NCBI RefSeq assembly: GCF_947498515.1
Contig: NZ_CANMKO010000006.1
Coordinates: 62,001 to 126,000 of the forward strand
Origin: an uncultured Pelagimonas sp.
GTDB taxonomy: Bacteria; Pseudomonadota; Alphaproteobacteria; Rhodobacterales; Rhodobacteraceae
Direction of reading: 5' to 3'
Length of the DNA stretch: 64,000 nucleotides
Both the position numbers and the translations under genes were made by a program. Positions within the stretch are counted from its first letter, which is position 1, and each line of letters starts with the position of its first letter. This document shows, piece by piece, positions 44,477-53,328 of this stretch. The notes under the pieces were generated by a model. That model saw only the letters and a program-made list of their open reading frames with translations, made no database searches and was not told the origin of the DNA.

Positions 44477-45295
44477 ATGTCAGACGAAACGCCCAAGACC
44501 ACCGCAAAGCAGCCCAATAAATCCCATGGTCGCAAGACCATGCGCCCCACGCTGCAACCGCGCGAATTGATGAGCCATGCGCCCGATTTGGCGCGTGCGT
44601 GGCAGGCGCATATCATCACCTTGTTCCCCGAAGCCTTTCCCGGTGTGTTGGGCGAAAGCTTAACTGGTAAGGCGATCAAAGATGGTAAATGGCAGCTCAC
44701 CACCACAGATCTACGCCTCTTTGGCGAGGGCAAGCACCGCAACGTCGATGACACGCCCGCCGGTGGCGGCGCGGGCATGGTGTTGCGCCCCGATGTTATG
44801 GGTCGCGCCATTGATCACGCCTTGAAACGCGCGCCCGGCCCGCTGGTTTATCTGTCTCCACGGGGCAAACGGTTTGATCAACAAATGGCGCGGGATTGGG
44901 CAACTTTGCCGGGCATCACTATGATCTGTGGTCGTTTCGAAGGGCTCGATCAACGGGTGATCGACCATTACAATATTGCCGAAGTGTCACTTGGCGATTT
45001 TGTCCTCACGGGTGGGGAAATTGCCGCGCAAGCCATGCTTGATGCCACGGTTCGCCTTTTGCCCGGCGTCTTGGGCAATGCAGATAGCACCGTTGATGAA
45101 AGTCATTCGGATGGGCTTCTTGAACACCCGCAATTTACCCGCCCCGCGACATGGAATGACCGCGCCATTCCGGATGTTTTGATGTCCGGGCATCATGGAA
45201 AAATCGCTGAATGGCGCCGTGCCATGAGCAAAGACATCACGCGCCAGCGCCGTCCCGATCTTTGGGCCAAACATCTGGAAAAAACCTCGGACTAG
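44477..45295 (+). CDS. trmD: tRNA (guanine37-N1)-methyltransferase
   Basis: 272 residues; about 35 extra residues (MSDETPKTTAKQ onward) precede HIITLFPEAFPGVLGESLTGKA. SAM-binding knot residues: YLSPRGKRFDQ, ICGRFEGLDQRVIDHY and SLGDFVLTGGEIA. It methylates G37 of tRNAs to prevent frameshifting. In most genomes rimM and trmD abut; here an unrelated gene lies between. Confidence 0.95.
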   Translation: MSDETPKTTAKQPNKSHGRKTMRPTLQPRELMSHAPDLARAWQAHIITLFPEAFPGVLGESLTGKAIKDGKWQLTTTDLRLFGEGKHRNVDDTPAGGGAGMVLRPDVMGRAIDHALKRAPGPLVYLSPRGKRFDQQMARDWATLPGITMICGRFEGLDQRVIDHYNIAEVSLGDFVLTGGEIAAQAMLDATVRLLPGVLGNADSTVDESHSDGLLEHPQFTRPATWNDRAIPDVLMSGHHGKIAEWRRAMSKDITRQRRPDLWAKHLEKTSD

Positions 45296-45372
45296 GCGGT
45301 TCGCTCAAATCGTGCCAAAGTCGTCGCATAGAATTTTCGTTAATTTGTCTGCGACTTTGAAAAGGACCTGCC

Positions 45373-45711
45373 ATGTTCCGCCTGCTTGCCTTGGCCGCTT
45401 TGTTGCCAACCTCCACACTCGCCTTTGAACATATGGTGGAATATCGGTTCAACGGGGCAGAGATTCAATCCTTCGCGGCCCATGCACCCGAGCCCGAAGA
45501 TCCCTGGACAATCGACATTACCCTCGAAAGCGACGCGTTTGGCCCCAGCCAGTTGTTGATTGAAACCGATGGCGATTATGACGAATGCGTCTCGCTTCTG
45601 GATATTCACAAGGGCGACGCGACAACGGATTTTGTCATCCGGATGCATATGAATGCCTTTACGATGAACGGTGTATTGATGGTCGAGTGTTCGACCCGGC
45701 ATCGCCCGTAA
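45373..45711 (+). CDS. Small secreted hypothetical protein
   Basis: 112 residues with a signal peptide of about 17 residues ending LAF or LA. The mature part is beta-rich, LESDAFGPSQLLIETDGDYDECVSLLD and CSTRHRP providing two cysteines. Function not recognised. ATG 45373 has AAAGGACC upstream; the gene follows trmD and is five bases before the next GNAT gene. Confidence 0.6.
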   Translation: MFRLLALAALLPTSTLAFEHMVEYRFNGAEIQSFAAHAPEPEDPWTIDITLESDAFGPSQLLIETDGDYDECVSLLDIHKGDATTDFVIRMHMNAFTMNGVLMVECSTRHRP

Positions 45712-45716
45712 CCGAC

Positions 45717-46175
45717 ATGCCCGATCCCATCATCCGTCGTGCCCGTCGCGCCGATATTCAGGCCATTGTGGACATGCTGGCGGATGATCCGCTTGGCGCG
45801 ACGCGGGAAGCGGCCGGACCACCGGCCGATCCGGCTTACACCGTCGCTTTTGACGCCATCGACAGTGACCCAAATCAGTTTCTGGCTGTGGCCGAATGTG
45901 ATGGCGACATTGTGGGCGTCTTGCAACTTAGCTTCATTCCCGGACTGTCACGACGCGGGGCATGGCGCGGTCAGATTGAAAGCGTTCGCATTCACTCCAA
46001 AGCGCGCGGTTTAGGACTTGGCCAACAGTTATTTGACTGGGCCATTCACACCTGTCGGAGCCGCGGCTGTTCGCTCGTGCAACTCACTACCGACAAATCT
46101 CGTCAAGACGCTCACCGGTTCTATGAGAGACTCGGATTCATGGCATCTCATTTAGGTTACAAACGAGACCTATAG
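45717..46175 (+). CDS. GNAT family N-acetyltransferase
   Basis: 152 residues from ATG 45717. IIRRARRADIQAIVDMLADDPLG at the start, FLAVAECDGDIVGVLQLSFIPG and the acetyl-CoA loop IHSKARGLGLGQQLFDWAI with DAHRFYERLGF at the end. Unrelated to the six-gene array in sequence layout. Substrate unknown; adjacent to the small secreted protein gene. Confidence 0.85.
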   Translation: MPDPIIRRARRADIQAIVDMLADDPLGATREAAGPPADPAYTVAFDAIDSDPNQFLAVAECDGDIVGVLQLSFIPGLSRRGAWRGQIESVRIHSKARGLGLGQQLFDWAIHTCRSRGCSLVQLTTDKSRQDAHRFYERLGFMASHLGYKRDL

Positions 46176-46242
46176 GGTTTGCCGATCCGGGCTAGGTCAT
46201 GGTGACGTGACCACAACAGCACGCTTTCCCATGCGTCCTTGG

Positions 46243-46632
46243 TTAAGACAGGTTGTCCGCCAACACTTCTTTCAATGTGTCTAACCGCACTGGCTTTCCG
46301 ATAAAGCCGGAGAAGCCCGCCACATCACATTCTTCTCGCTGGGCATTGGAAACGTTGGCTGTCACCGCAATGATCTTTGGGCCGCCCGGTGCCAGCATCC
46401 GCGCGATCTCCTTTGTAGCCGTAACTCCGTCCATTTTGGGCATGTTTATGTCCATCAAAATAACGTCGTAGTGGCCGGTTTCCGCCTTTTCGATACATTC
46501 AAAACCATCATGGGCAACTTCACAGCTTAGCCCGCAATGCTTCAAAAGCTTCTGCAGAACTTTGATATTGATCGGCTCATCATCCGCGACAAGGATGCGT
46601 GGTTGCACTTCGATATGTTGCGAGTCTGTCAT
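46243..46632 (-). CDS. Single-domain response regulator
   Basis: 129 residues, a receiver domain only: acidic pocket ADDEP, phosphoacceptor Asp61 in DVILMDINMPKMDG, Thr in AVTANV and Lys in FIGKPV. No output domain. It starts inside the end of the upstream kinase gene (4-base ATGA overlap), so it works with that kinase, in a pair equivalent to a split hybrid kinase. Confidence 0.92.
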   Translation of the reverse strand: MTDSQHIEVQPRILVADDEPINIKVLQKLLKHCGLSCEVAHDGFECIEKAETGHYDVILMDINMPKMDGVTATKEIARMLAPGGPKIIAVTANVSNAQREECDVAGFSGFIGKPVRLDTLKEVLADNLS

Positions 46633-48197
46633 GCCGCATTCCTTTTGTCATGGTTTTGCGTTTCGGTGTTTTCCGCAATTTGTGTTGGCAAGATCAGAGC
46701 AAACGTGGACCCCGTGCCAAGTTCGCTATCAAGCGTGATGTCGCCATTTGCTTCGCGCACGATCCCCATCGCAATAGCAAGTCCAAGACCGGTGCCACCG
46801 GCTTTGCGACTGGACGAGCTGTCACCTTGGGTGAATCGTTCAAAAATTTGGGAACGGTGCTCTTCGGCAATGCCGGGTCCGGTGTCAGAGACAAAGACCC
46901 GCAAGGTGACATCTTGCGTGTCTTCGGACCGGTCGAGAACCGCTTGCACGCTCACGCCACCGCTTTCGGTGAATTTTACGGCGTTTCCGACGAGGTTCAC
47001 CAACACCTGACGTAGTCTTTTGTGGTCGCCAAAAATATCAGGAAGATCCTGCGGAACGGAGACGTCGAGATCCAGCCCTTTGTTCTGCGCCATAACTGTT
47101 GCGAAGCTTGTTGCGTCCTTCACCAGTTGCGCAACGTTCACAGGTTCTTTGATCATACGAAGAGCCCCTGCCTCCACTTCGCCAAATGTCAAAATCTCAT
47201 CGATCAAGGTCATCTGCCCGTCGGCGCAGGACACCAATATATCGACCATTTCCTGATCGTCTTCATCCAGATCGCTATGGGCCAATAGCTGCGCGGCACC
47301 GATGATCCCATTCATCGGCGTCCGCAATTCATGACTGATGGTCGCCAAAAACTGTGTTTTGGCCATGTCGGCGGCGCGCGCGGCTTCGGCCTCTTTTGCA
47401 AGGTCGCGTTGAACACGCACAGTTTGCCGGATGAGCGGTTTTACAATTCCGAACCATGCAAGCAACGCTGCCACAAGGACAATCCCAAGAACCGCGAGCG
47501 TCAACATCTCTGGCACCTGGCCAGTATGGGTAACCGTTTCCTGCAGAACTTTGCGCACGCTGGATAAATGCGCTTCTGGCAAGGCCTCTGCCGCAATCCA
47601 AAACTGCTCCATGCTTGCAACATCACGCTTGATATCAACAAAAATCGGAGATGCCGCCAACAAGAGCTCTGCAATAGACGCTTCGAGAGAGAGAACCTCA
47701 CCATCTAGCGAAGACCACTCTTCTTCTTCCCATAGCTGGACAAGCTCAGCCGGCATTTCATGGCCATACAGCCCAAGGTTTGTGCTCAGTTCGATGGGGT
47801 TCACACCCAACTCGTCCGTCAGAGCCGACAAAGATTCGCGCCGAGGCGAGTCACTTTCCTCAAGGATTTCATCGCCATCTGGGTCCGCCGCACGCAAGGC
47901 GCTATAAAGCCCCAATGCCTCAACAAACGTTGCCTTTAGGATCGCAGGATCACCCCCCCGACCTGCTTCCATTCTCGCGACATCACCTTCGATTTGGGCG
48001 ACGCGTTCAACAAGGTTGCCAAGCTGCATTGTATATCGCGCACTATCCGCCGCCTCATGATGCAAAAAGACCGACGCCCCGCTTGCCGCAAACAAAGGAA
48101 CCAATAGAACCGCAAGGGCTAGAAACACGCGGCGACGCACATGCAAGGCGCCGCTTGGGCGTTCGACCGGCTCTGCGCCTGAAAGGTCTTGTTTCAT
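46629..48197 (-). CDS. Membrane histidine kinase
   Basis: 522 residues from the ATG at 48197 (GGAGG upstream). Two membrane spans near residues 25-45 and 215-235 bracket a helical periplasmic sensor domain of about 170 residues, like a four-helix bundle. A HisKA domain with phosphoacceptor His in TISHELRTPMNG is followed by a HATPase with NLVGNAVKFTESGG and DTGPGIAEEHRSQIFERF. Autophosphorylates and passes the phosphate to the coupled receiver protein. No signal known. Confidence 0.92.
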   Translation of the reverse strand: MKQDLSGAEPVERPSGALHVRRRVFLALAVLLVPLFAASGASVFLHHEAADSARYTMQLGNLVERVAQIEGDVARMEAGRGGDPAILKATFVEALGLYSALRAADPDGDEILEESDSPRRESLSALTDELGVNPIELSTNLGLYGHEMPAELVQLWEEEEWSSLDGEVLSLEASIAELLLAASPIFVDIKRDVASMEQFWIAAEALPEAHLSSVRKVLQETVTHTGQVPEMLTLAVLGIVLVAALLAWFGIVKPLIRQTVRVQRDLAKEAEAARAADMAKTQFLATISHELRTPMNGIIGAAQLLAHSDLDEDDQEMVDILVSCADGQMTLIDEILTFGEVEAGALRMIKEPVNVAQLVKDATSFATVMAQNKGLDLDVSVPQDLPDIFGDHKRLRQVLVNLVGNAVKFTESGGVSVQAVLDRSEDTQDVTLRVFVSDTGPGIAEEHRSQIFERFTQGDSSSSRKAGGTGLGLAIAMGIVREANGDITLDSELGTGSTFALILPTQIAENTETQNHDKRNAA

Positions 48198-48418
48198 AGT
48201 GCCTCCGACAGGTTTAATCACGGGTTTACTTCGGGCAGATCCCGTACAGATCCTGCTCAGTCCGCTTAAAACTGATCAAAGAAGGTTTCGGTGCCGTTAA
48301 ATAAATCGGATGCTTTGGCGTCAATCCTCCCTCCATGGCCCCATTCTGCCGTTTATATTCCACCAATTTGAATGAACCCGTCGCGCCGACGCCAAATCAA
48401 AACCAACCGGCCCTATGT

Positions 48419-49489
48419 TTAGGGCCTTGGTCCCCCCTCTCTGCTCAAATACCCCGAAATAAATGTCACAAGCCTGTCGTGGATCGCGCTGCGCGATTGC
48501 CCCCCTGCATCTTCGCACAATGGGTCAAGCTCGCCCTCGCGCTCCAGAATCTGGGCCCCCGCTGGCTTGCACTCTGCAAGGAAACTAAAATGGCTCGCAT
48601 CGGGAACAATCTGATACGTCGCCTGTGGAATCCGCTCTGCGGCGGGGCGCGCATAGACCCCGGCGGGCACTTTGTCCTCGTCACCTAGGTTGATCACATG
48701 CACAGGAATATCAATTGCCGACAGGCTGTCTTGGGTTAGCGTGCTTACAATTCCGGGGTCTACAATCACGGCCCGCGACACCCGGCGATCTCGCAAATCC
48801 TGCGAGGCCGGGGATAGGTCCATCTCATGTAAATCCACGCCAAAATGCGCAAGGAAGGCACAATCAGACATGCCATGATCGGTGCTATCACAAAACCGTG
48901 CTAGCCGCGCGGGATCGACACGCGCTCCGGCAATTGCCATGGCCGTATAGCCCCCGGCCGAAAACCCAAGCATCGCGATGCGTGTCACGTCGATATAGGG
49001 ATAGGCATCCGGTTTCCCGGTTATCTCATCCAACACAGCCGAAATATCCGCTGGTCTTTCCCAAACACGCACCGCCGCCTTGGCCGAGGCATTGCCGGTT
49101 GTTGTGCCGGGGTGGTTGGGCAACACAACCACAAATCCAAGCTCAGCAAGCCGTGAAGCAATCCAACCAAACTGACCCGCATTGCCCCCGGCCCCATGGG
49201 AGACAAGCACAAGCGGGAACTGGCCCTTTTGCGGCGGGGCCCGTCGTCCGGCTTCACGTCCGTAAAACACACCGTTGCCCCCAACGGTAATCGCCTTTCC
49301 GCCCGGTATGGCGGGGTACCAGATGTGAAACCCAAGGTTGTCGTCACGGATCGGAGCATAGGCAGACCCCTGCGTAAAACCCGCGCTTCCACCATAGGCG
49401 GGGCGCAGAATTTCGTACCCGCCCCAACCGGCCACCCCAACCATGGCCAACAAGGCGATCCCTTTTGCAAATGTTCTGACACTCGGCAT
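48419..49489 (-). CDS. Periplasmic or membrane-bound alpha/beta hydrolase (PAF-acetylhydrolase-like)
   Basis: 356 residues from the ATG at 49489 (AAAGGAGAGC upstream). One N-terminal hydrophobic span (FAKGIALLAMVGVAGWGGYEIL) serves as signal or anchor. The oxyanion region is LVLVSHGAGGN, the nucleophile Ser is in MLGFSAGGYTAMA and the catalytic His probably in DASHFSFLAEC. Several cysteines in the C-terminal half may form disulfides. Divergent from a membrane AraC-type regulator. Confidence 0.82.
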   Translation of the reverse strand: MPSVRTFAKGIALLAMVGVAGWGGYEILRPAYGGSAGFTQGSAYAPIRDDNLGFHIWYPAIPGGKAITVGGNGVFYGREAGRRAPPQKGQFPLVLVSHGAGGNAGQFGWIASRLAELGFVVVLPNHPGTTTGNASAKAAVRVWERPADISAVLDEITGKPDAYPYIDVTRIAMLGFSAGGYTAMAIAGARVDPARLARFCDSTDHGMSDCAFLAHFGVDLHEMDLSPASQDLRDRRVSRAVIVDPGIVSTLTQDSLSAIDIPVHVINLGDEDKVPAGVYARPAAERIPQATYQIVPDASHFSFLAECKPAGAQILEREGELDPLCEDAGGQSRSAIHDRLVTFISGYLSREGGPRP

Positions 49490-49636
49490 AACAGCTCTCC
49501 TTTTTTGGATGCGCAAGTTCTGCCCTTGATGTGGCCCACTCCTCTAAAACTGGCGTCCTAAAACGCGATAAAGGTCGTCCTTAGACGCGTTTCAGGATAT
49601 TGATCCGACACGAAAAACGGCATTGGTCACGGCTTT

Positions 49637-50671
49637 ATGGTATTTGTTCCTCTTCCTTTGTTTGCCACTTTGGTTCTGGCATTTGTTTGCGCGCATTTTG
49701 TGATGAACCGCGATATGTCAGCCCGCCCGCATCAGCTTTTCGCCGGACTCATGGCCCTATATGCGGTGCAATCTTTGCTGGTCTCGCTGCGCTGGGGCTA
49801 TGGGGTTGAACCGGCGGCGGGTCTCATGGCGATCCTTGCCCCAATCCTGCCTGCGATGGCCTATATCGCTTACAAAACACTCTTCGGCCAAAACGGCGCA
49901 CGGCGGCTCTGGCCTTTGGCCATCATAGCGCTCAATTGGATCGTTTTTGCCGCTGTGCCGGATTTGGCCGATGCCGTGATCATTGCGACCTATCTTGGGT
50001 TTGGTGGCATCCTCTTTTGGCTGTTTTGGCGCGGAGAGGATCAGCTCACCTTGTCCCCCATTGGCGGTGGGCGCGACATCCTCGCCGCGATGGGTCTGAC
50101 CGGGGCGGCTTTGGTCGCATCTGGGTTAACGGACCTTTATGTCGTCTATGATTTCGTCTCCAACGACGGGCGCAATGCGGCTTTGGTTTTGACCTTTGCG
50201 CAAACGGCTTTGGTTTTGGTCATTGGTGTTTCGGCTGTGTTTGGCCAAGCCGCCGATGCCGACAAACCTGCCGCCGAACGCGCGCCTGTTCCGGTGGATC
50301 AATCGCCCCCAAATGCCACCGACGCCGACGAAGACATCCTAAACCGTCTCGCCTTGCTGTTTAACCGCGACAGGCTGCACCTGACCGATGATCTAAGTGT
50401 GCGGCGGTTGTCGCGGCGCTTGGGGGTTTCGGACCGGCAGGTGTCACAGGCGGTGAACCGCATCAAAGGCATGAGCGTATCGCAATTTGTAAACGAGCAT
50501 CGCGTCAAGGAAGCCTGCCGTTTGCTCCGCGAAACGGACGACACCATTTTGCATGTGTCGCTTGCCTCTGGCTTTGCGACCAAATCCAATTTCAACCGAG
50601 AGTTCTCGCGCGTGACCGGGCAAACCCCATCGCAGTGGCGCGCCGCCACCCCGCCGCCGGTTGAAGGCTGA
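49637..50671 (+). CDS. AraC family regulator with N-terminal membrane domain
   Basis: 344 residues. The first 200 residues hold about six to seven hydrophobic spans (PLFATLVLAFVCAHFVM to the NAALVLTFAQTALVLVIGVSAVF helix), followed by a linker and a C-terminal AraC DNA-binding domain with LSVRRLSRRLGVSDRQVSQAVNRIKG and VSLASGFATKSNFNREFSRVTGQTPSQWR. This is a membrane-embedded one-component regulator. Divergent from the hydrolase gene, its likely target. Confidence 0.86.
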   Translation: MVFVPLPLFATLVLAFVCAHFVMNRDMSARPHQLFAGLMALYAVQSLLVSLRWGYGVEPAAGLMAILAPILPAMAYIAYKTLFGQNGARRLWPLAIIALNWIVFAAVPDLADAVIIATYLGFGGILFWLFWRGEDQLTLSPIGGGRDILAAMGLTGAALVASGLTDLYVVYDFVSNDGRNAALVLTFAQTALVLVIGVSAVFGQAADADKPAAERAPVPVDQSPPNATDADEDILNRLALLFNRDRLHLTDDLSVRRLSRRLGVSDRQVSQAVNRIKGMSVSQFVNEHRVKEACRLLRETDDTILHVSLASGFATKSNFNREFSRVTGQTPSQWRAATPPPVEG

Positions 50672-51116
50672 CCTCACGGTTTTGTGAGCCGGATTTTTCG
50701 GGGCGCGCGCGGTGCGATCTCGCCTTTGGGGCAAACTGTACCAAACTCGGGTGGAATCGGGCGGATTGGTCAATTGGATGTCGCAGATGGCCAAAAACAC
50801 GCTGGGGCAATCTCCCTCAAATCCCGCTGGAATCGGACGGATTGGTCGGGGAAAACCGGCGCGCGCAACGGAGTTAACGATGCGAACGCTTTGGTCGTCA
50901 AACGGGCATTTCGCCCTTGCTTTAAAGGGGTCTGCGGCCTATACGGGCGCATCTTAACGGCATCGGGGCGACTCGGGTCCGTAGGACATCCGGGGTCCTC
51001 ATCTGGGGCCCCAGACAAACAAAGAACAGCTGGTGTATCTTTTTTCCTTTTGGGATCAAAGCTCTGGCCGGACATTATCCGCGGGCAAACCGCGACGTAC
51101 ATGAAGGAGAGATCAG
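50672..51116. other. 445-base leader region upstream of rplS
   Basis: No gene is evident. It contains two near-identical 20-base direct repeats (50752-50771 and 50828-50847) and GC-rich sequence. Probably holds the rplS promoter and possibly a regulatory leader for the ribosomal genes. Confidence 0.5.
50752..50847 (+). repeat. 20-base direct repeat in the rplS leader
   Basis: TGGAATCGG, one variable base, then CGGATTGGTC occurs at 50752-50771 and 50828-50847, differing in a single position and 76 bases apart. May be binding sites for a regulator or RNA element. Confidence 0.6.
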
Positions 51117-51497
51117 ATGGATCTGATCGCACAGCTCGAAGCGGAGCAAGTTGCTGCGCTGGGGAAAGACATCCCCGATTTTAAAGCCGGCGACACCATT
51201 CGCGTAGGCTTCAAAGTAACAGAAGGCACCCGCACCCGTGTCCAGAACTACGAGGGTGTTTGCATTTCTCGTAAGAATGGCAAGGGGATAGCCGGTTCTT
51301 TCACCGTTCGTAAAATCTCGTTCGGTGAAGGCGTGGAACGTGTGTTCCCCCTCTACTCGACCAACATCGAATCGATCGAAGTTGTTCGCCGTGGCCGCGT
51401 CCGTCGCGCCAAGCTCTACTACCTGCGTTCGCGTCGCGGTAAATCCGCCCGTATCGCAGAAGACACCACTTACAAGCCCCTCAAGGCCAAAGCGTAA
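51117..51497 (+). CDS. rplS: 50S ribosomal protein L19
   Basis: 126 residues. Starts [15 protein letters not shown], with [34 protein letters not shown] and [29 protein letters not shown]. At the intersubunit face of the ribosome. AAGGAGAGATCAG precedes the ATG. Separated from rpsP-rimM-trmD by about 6 kb; followed by rpmE. Confidence 0.97.
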   Translation: MDLIAQLEAEQVAALGKDIPDFKAGDTIRVGFKVTEGTRTRVQNYEGVCISRKNGKGIAGSFTVRKISFGEGVERVFPLYSTNIESIEVVRRGRVRRAKLYYLRSRRGKSARIAEDTTYKPLKAKA

Positions 51498-51508
51498 GGA
51501 TCGACGAG

Positions 51509-51730
51509 ATGAAAAAAGATTTGCATCCCGAGTATCACATCATCACCGTCAAAATGACCGATGGTTCGACTTTCGAAACACGCACCACCTGGGGCAAAGA
51601 AGGCGATCAGCTGTCGCTGGACATCGACCCAACCGTGCACCCAGCTTGGACCGGCGGCAACTCGCGCCTGCTCGACCAAGGCGGCCGCGTTTCCAAGTTC
51701 AAAAAGAAATACGAAGGTCTTGGCTTCTAA
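51509..51730 (+). CDS. rpmE: 50S ribosomal protein L31
   Basis: 73 residues, [29 protein letters not shown] and [30 protein letters not shown]. No zinc-binding cysteines, so it is the zinc-independent type, which many alphaproteobacteria use constitutively. Eleven bases after rplS, same operon. Confidence 0.96.
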   Translation: MKKDLHPEYHIITVKMTDGSTFETRTTWGKEGDQLSLDIDPTVHPAWTGGNSRLLDQGGRVSKFKKKYEGLGF

Positions 51731-51742
51731 GCCTTTTTACCT

Positions 51743-53107
51743 TCAAGCCGTTTCAAATGCCGCCCCTTGGGGCGGCATTTTTGCATCCGGGGTTTGGATA
51801 TCGACTCCAAGACTGGGAAGCCAGATTTCGACCCGGGTACCACGGCCGTCACTGGTCGCAGGGCTAAGCACTCGCAGGCCGCCCGCATGAATGCGTGTAA
51901 ACCCCAGAACCATAGGCAGCCCAAGCCCGGTCCCTTTGCCGCGCGTCTTGGCCGAATAGAAGGGCTGTACGACCTTGCTTATCTCTCGACCGGCAATCCC
52001 CTCGCCGGTATCACAAACATCCACCACGCCGTACGACCCGACCGCCACACCCGCACCGTCGACCATGGCAAGGTCAGATCCAGCCCTTCTCTGATCAGTC
52101 CGAACAGTTACGACCCCTCCGTCTGGCATCGCCTCAACAGCATTCACAACAAGATTGATAAGCGCCGTCATCAACTGTGTCTCATCGACCCGCACACCAA
52201 GAGGCGTTTCACTCATCTCCATTTTCACAACTATGTTGTCAGGGATCAAACGCTGAGCAAGCTCCATCATTCTTGGGACGGTTTGGATCAGGTCCAAATC
52301 CGTTCGAAAGGATGGAGCCTTGCGAGAATAAATAAGCAACTGTTTCACAACGGCTTCTGCACGTTTGGCGGCATCAAATGCAGCATCCAATGCCGCATCT
52401 CGTTCTACCTGATCCGGGAGTTCCCGACAAAGTTCAAGATTGCCCAAAATCGCCGTGAGGGTGTTGTTGAAATCATGCGCAACGCCGCCCGCCAACTCAC
52501 CAATTGCAGCCATTTTTTGCTCTTGTACGGCGCGTTCAACGGCTTCCAACTCCGCAAGTTTCGCCTTTCGGGACATGACCAAAGCCTGTGCAAGATAGCC
52601 AACCAGGATTAAATTCGTCGCAAACCCGCTCCATTTCGCCAACATGTTTTCCGCGGGTGGCCGGTACCAATACACGGCGACATACATGGCGCAAATGACT
52701 GCGACTTCGCCCCAAACCAAAAAGCGGATCGTGTCGCCGCGCCGGACCAGAAAAACCAATGCTGTTGCCAACAATGTCGATCCGGCAAAGACCAGATTGA
52801 TGTCACTTTGAGCGGCCATGAAAGCCGGCATCCACAGAAAGGACGACATCACCACCAAGAACAAACCGGATGCGACTTGCACGTCGCCAAGGCTACAGTC
52901 TTCACCCCGTGTTTTGAGAAAACCGTAATACAGTCCATGGGCCAAAAAGAAGCTAAGCGGCCAAAACCAAGCGAAGGTCCATCCGGTATAAAGAAACAAT
53001 ATTAATGTACCAAAGGGTACACCGAAGAGCCGCAAGGCCAGCTCAGGCGCTTCGCCATACTCGACCTGAATCAACCTGTCGATTTCCTGCCGATGTTCCG
53101 TCGTCAT
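51743..53107 (-). CDS. Membrane histidine kinase (HisKA/HATPase)
   Basis: 454 residues from the ATG at 53107. Residues about 25-190 contain five to six membrane spans without an obvious periplasmic domain, suggesting that the membrane region is the sensor. The phosphoacceptor His is in GELAGGVAHDFNNTLTAILGNLELC, and the HATPase has NLVVNAVEAMPDGG, DTGEGIAGREISKVVQPFYSAKTRGKGTGLGLPMV. This is the NtrB/NtrY-like 'GGVAHDFNN' branch. No partner regulator is adjacent. Confidence 0.9.
   Translation of the reverse strand: MTTEHRQEIDRLIQVEYGEAPELALRLFGVPFGTLILFLYTGWTFAWFWPLSFFLAHGLYYGFLKTRGEDCSLGDVQVASGLFLVVMSSFLWMPAFMAAQSDINLVFAGSTLLATALVFLVRRGDTIRFLVWGEVAVICAMYVAVYWYRPPAENMLAKWSGFATNLILVGYLAQALVMSRKAKLAELEAVERAVQEQKMAAIGELAGGVAHDFNNTLTAILGNLELCRELPDQVERDAALDAAFDAAKRAEAVVKQLLIYSRKAPSFRTDLDLIQTVPRMMELAQRLIPDNIVVKMEMSETPLGVRVDETQLMTALINLVVNAVEAMPDGGVVTVRTDQRRAGSDLAMVDGAGVAVGSYGVVDVCDTGEGIAGREISKVVQPFYSAKTRGKGTGLGLPMVLGFTRIHAGGLRVLSPATSDGRGTRVEIWLPSLGVDIQTPDAKMPPQGAAFETA
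51755..51782 (+). terminator. Terminator of rplS-rpmE, inside the convergent kinase gene
   Basis: AAATGCCGCCCC and GGGGCGGCATTT pair around a two-base loop, followed by TT, 25 bases after rpmE. It lies within the last codons of the convergent histidine kinase gene, where it encodes part of MPPQGAAF. Confidence 0.88.
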
Positions 53108-53328
53108 TCCGTAATTCGGACCAATCCTGTGCAAAGGGCAACAAGGTCGCCATAAAACTAGATCCGGCAACGAAAGATTTGGCACCTTGTGCAGCGTGTT
53201 ATGCGTATTAATACTTCAATCGTATCCATCCATCACAAAACTGGCAAACAGTTTAAAGTTAATCGACACTCTGGACAGACGCGCCAGGGAGTGCCAAATT
53301 TGATCAAATTCTCGCAGGGAGCCGCGAA

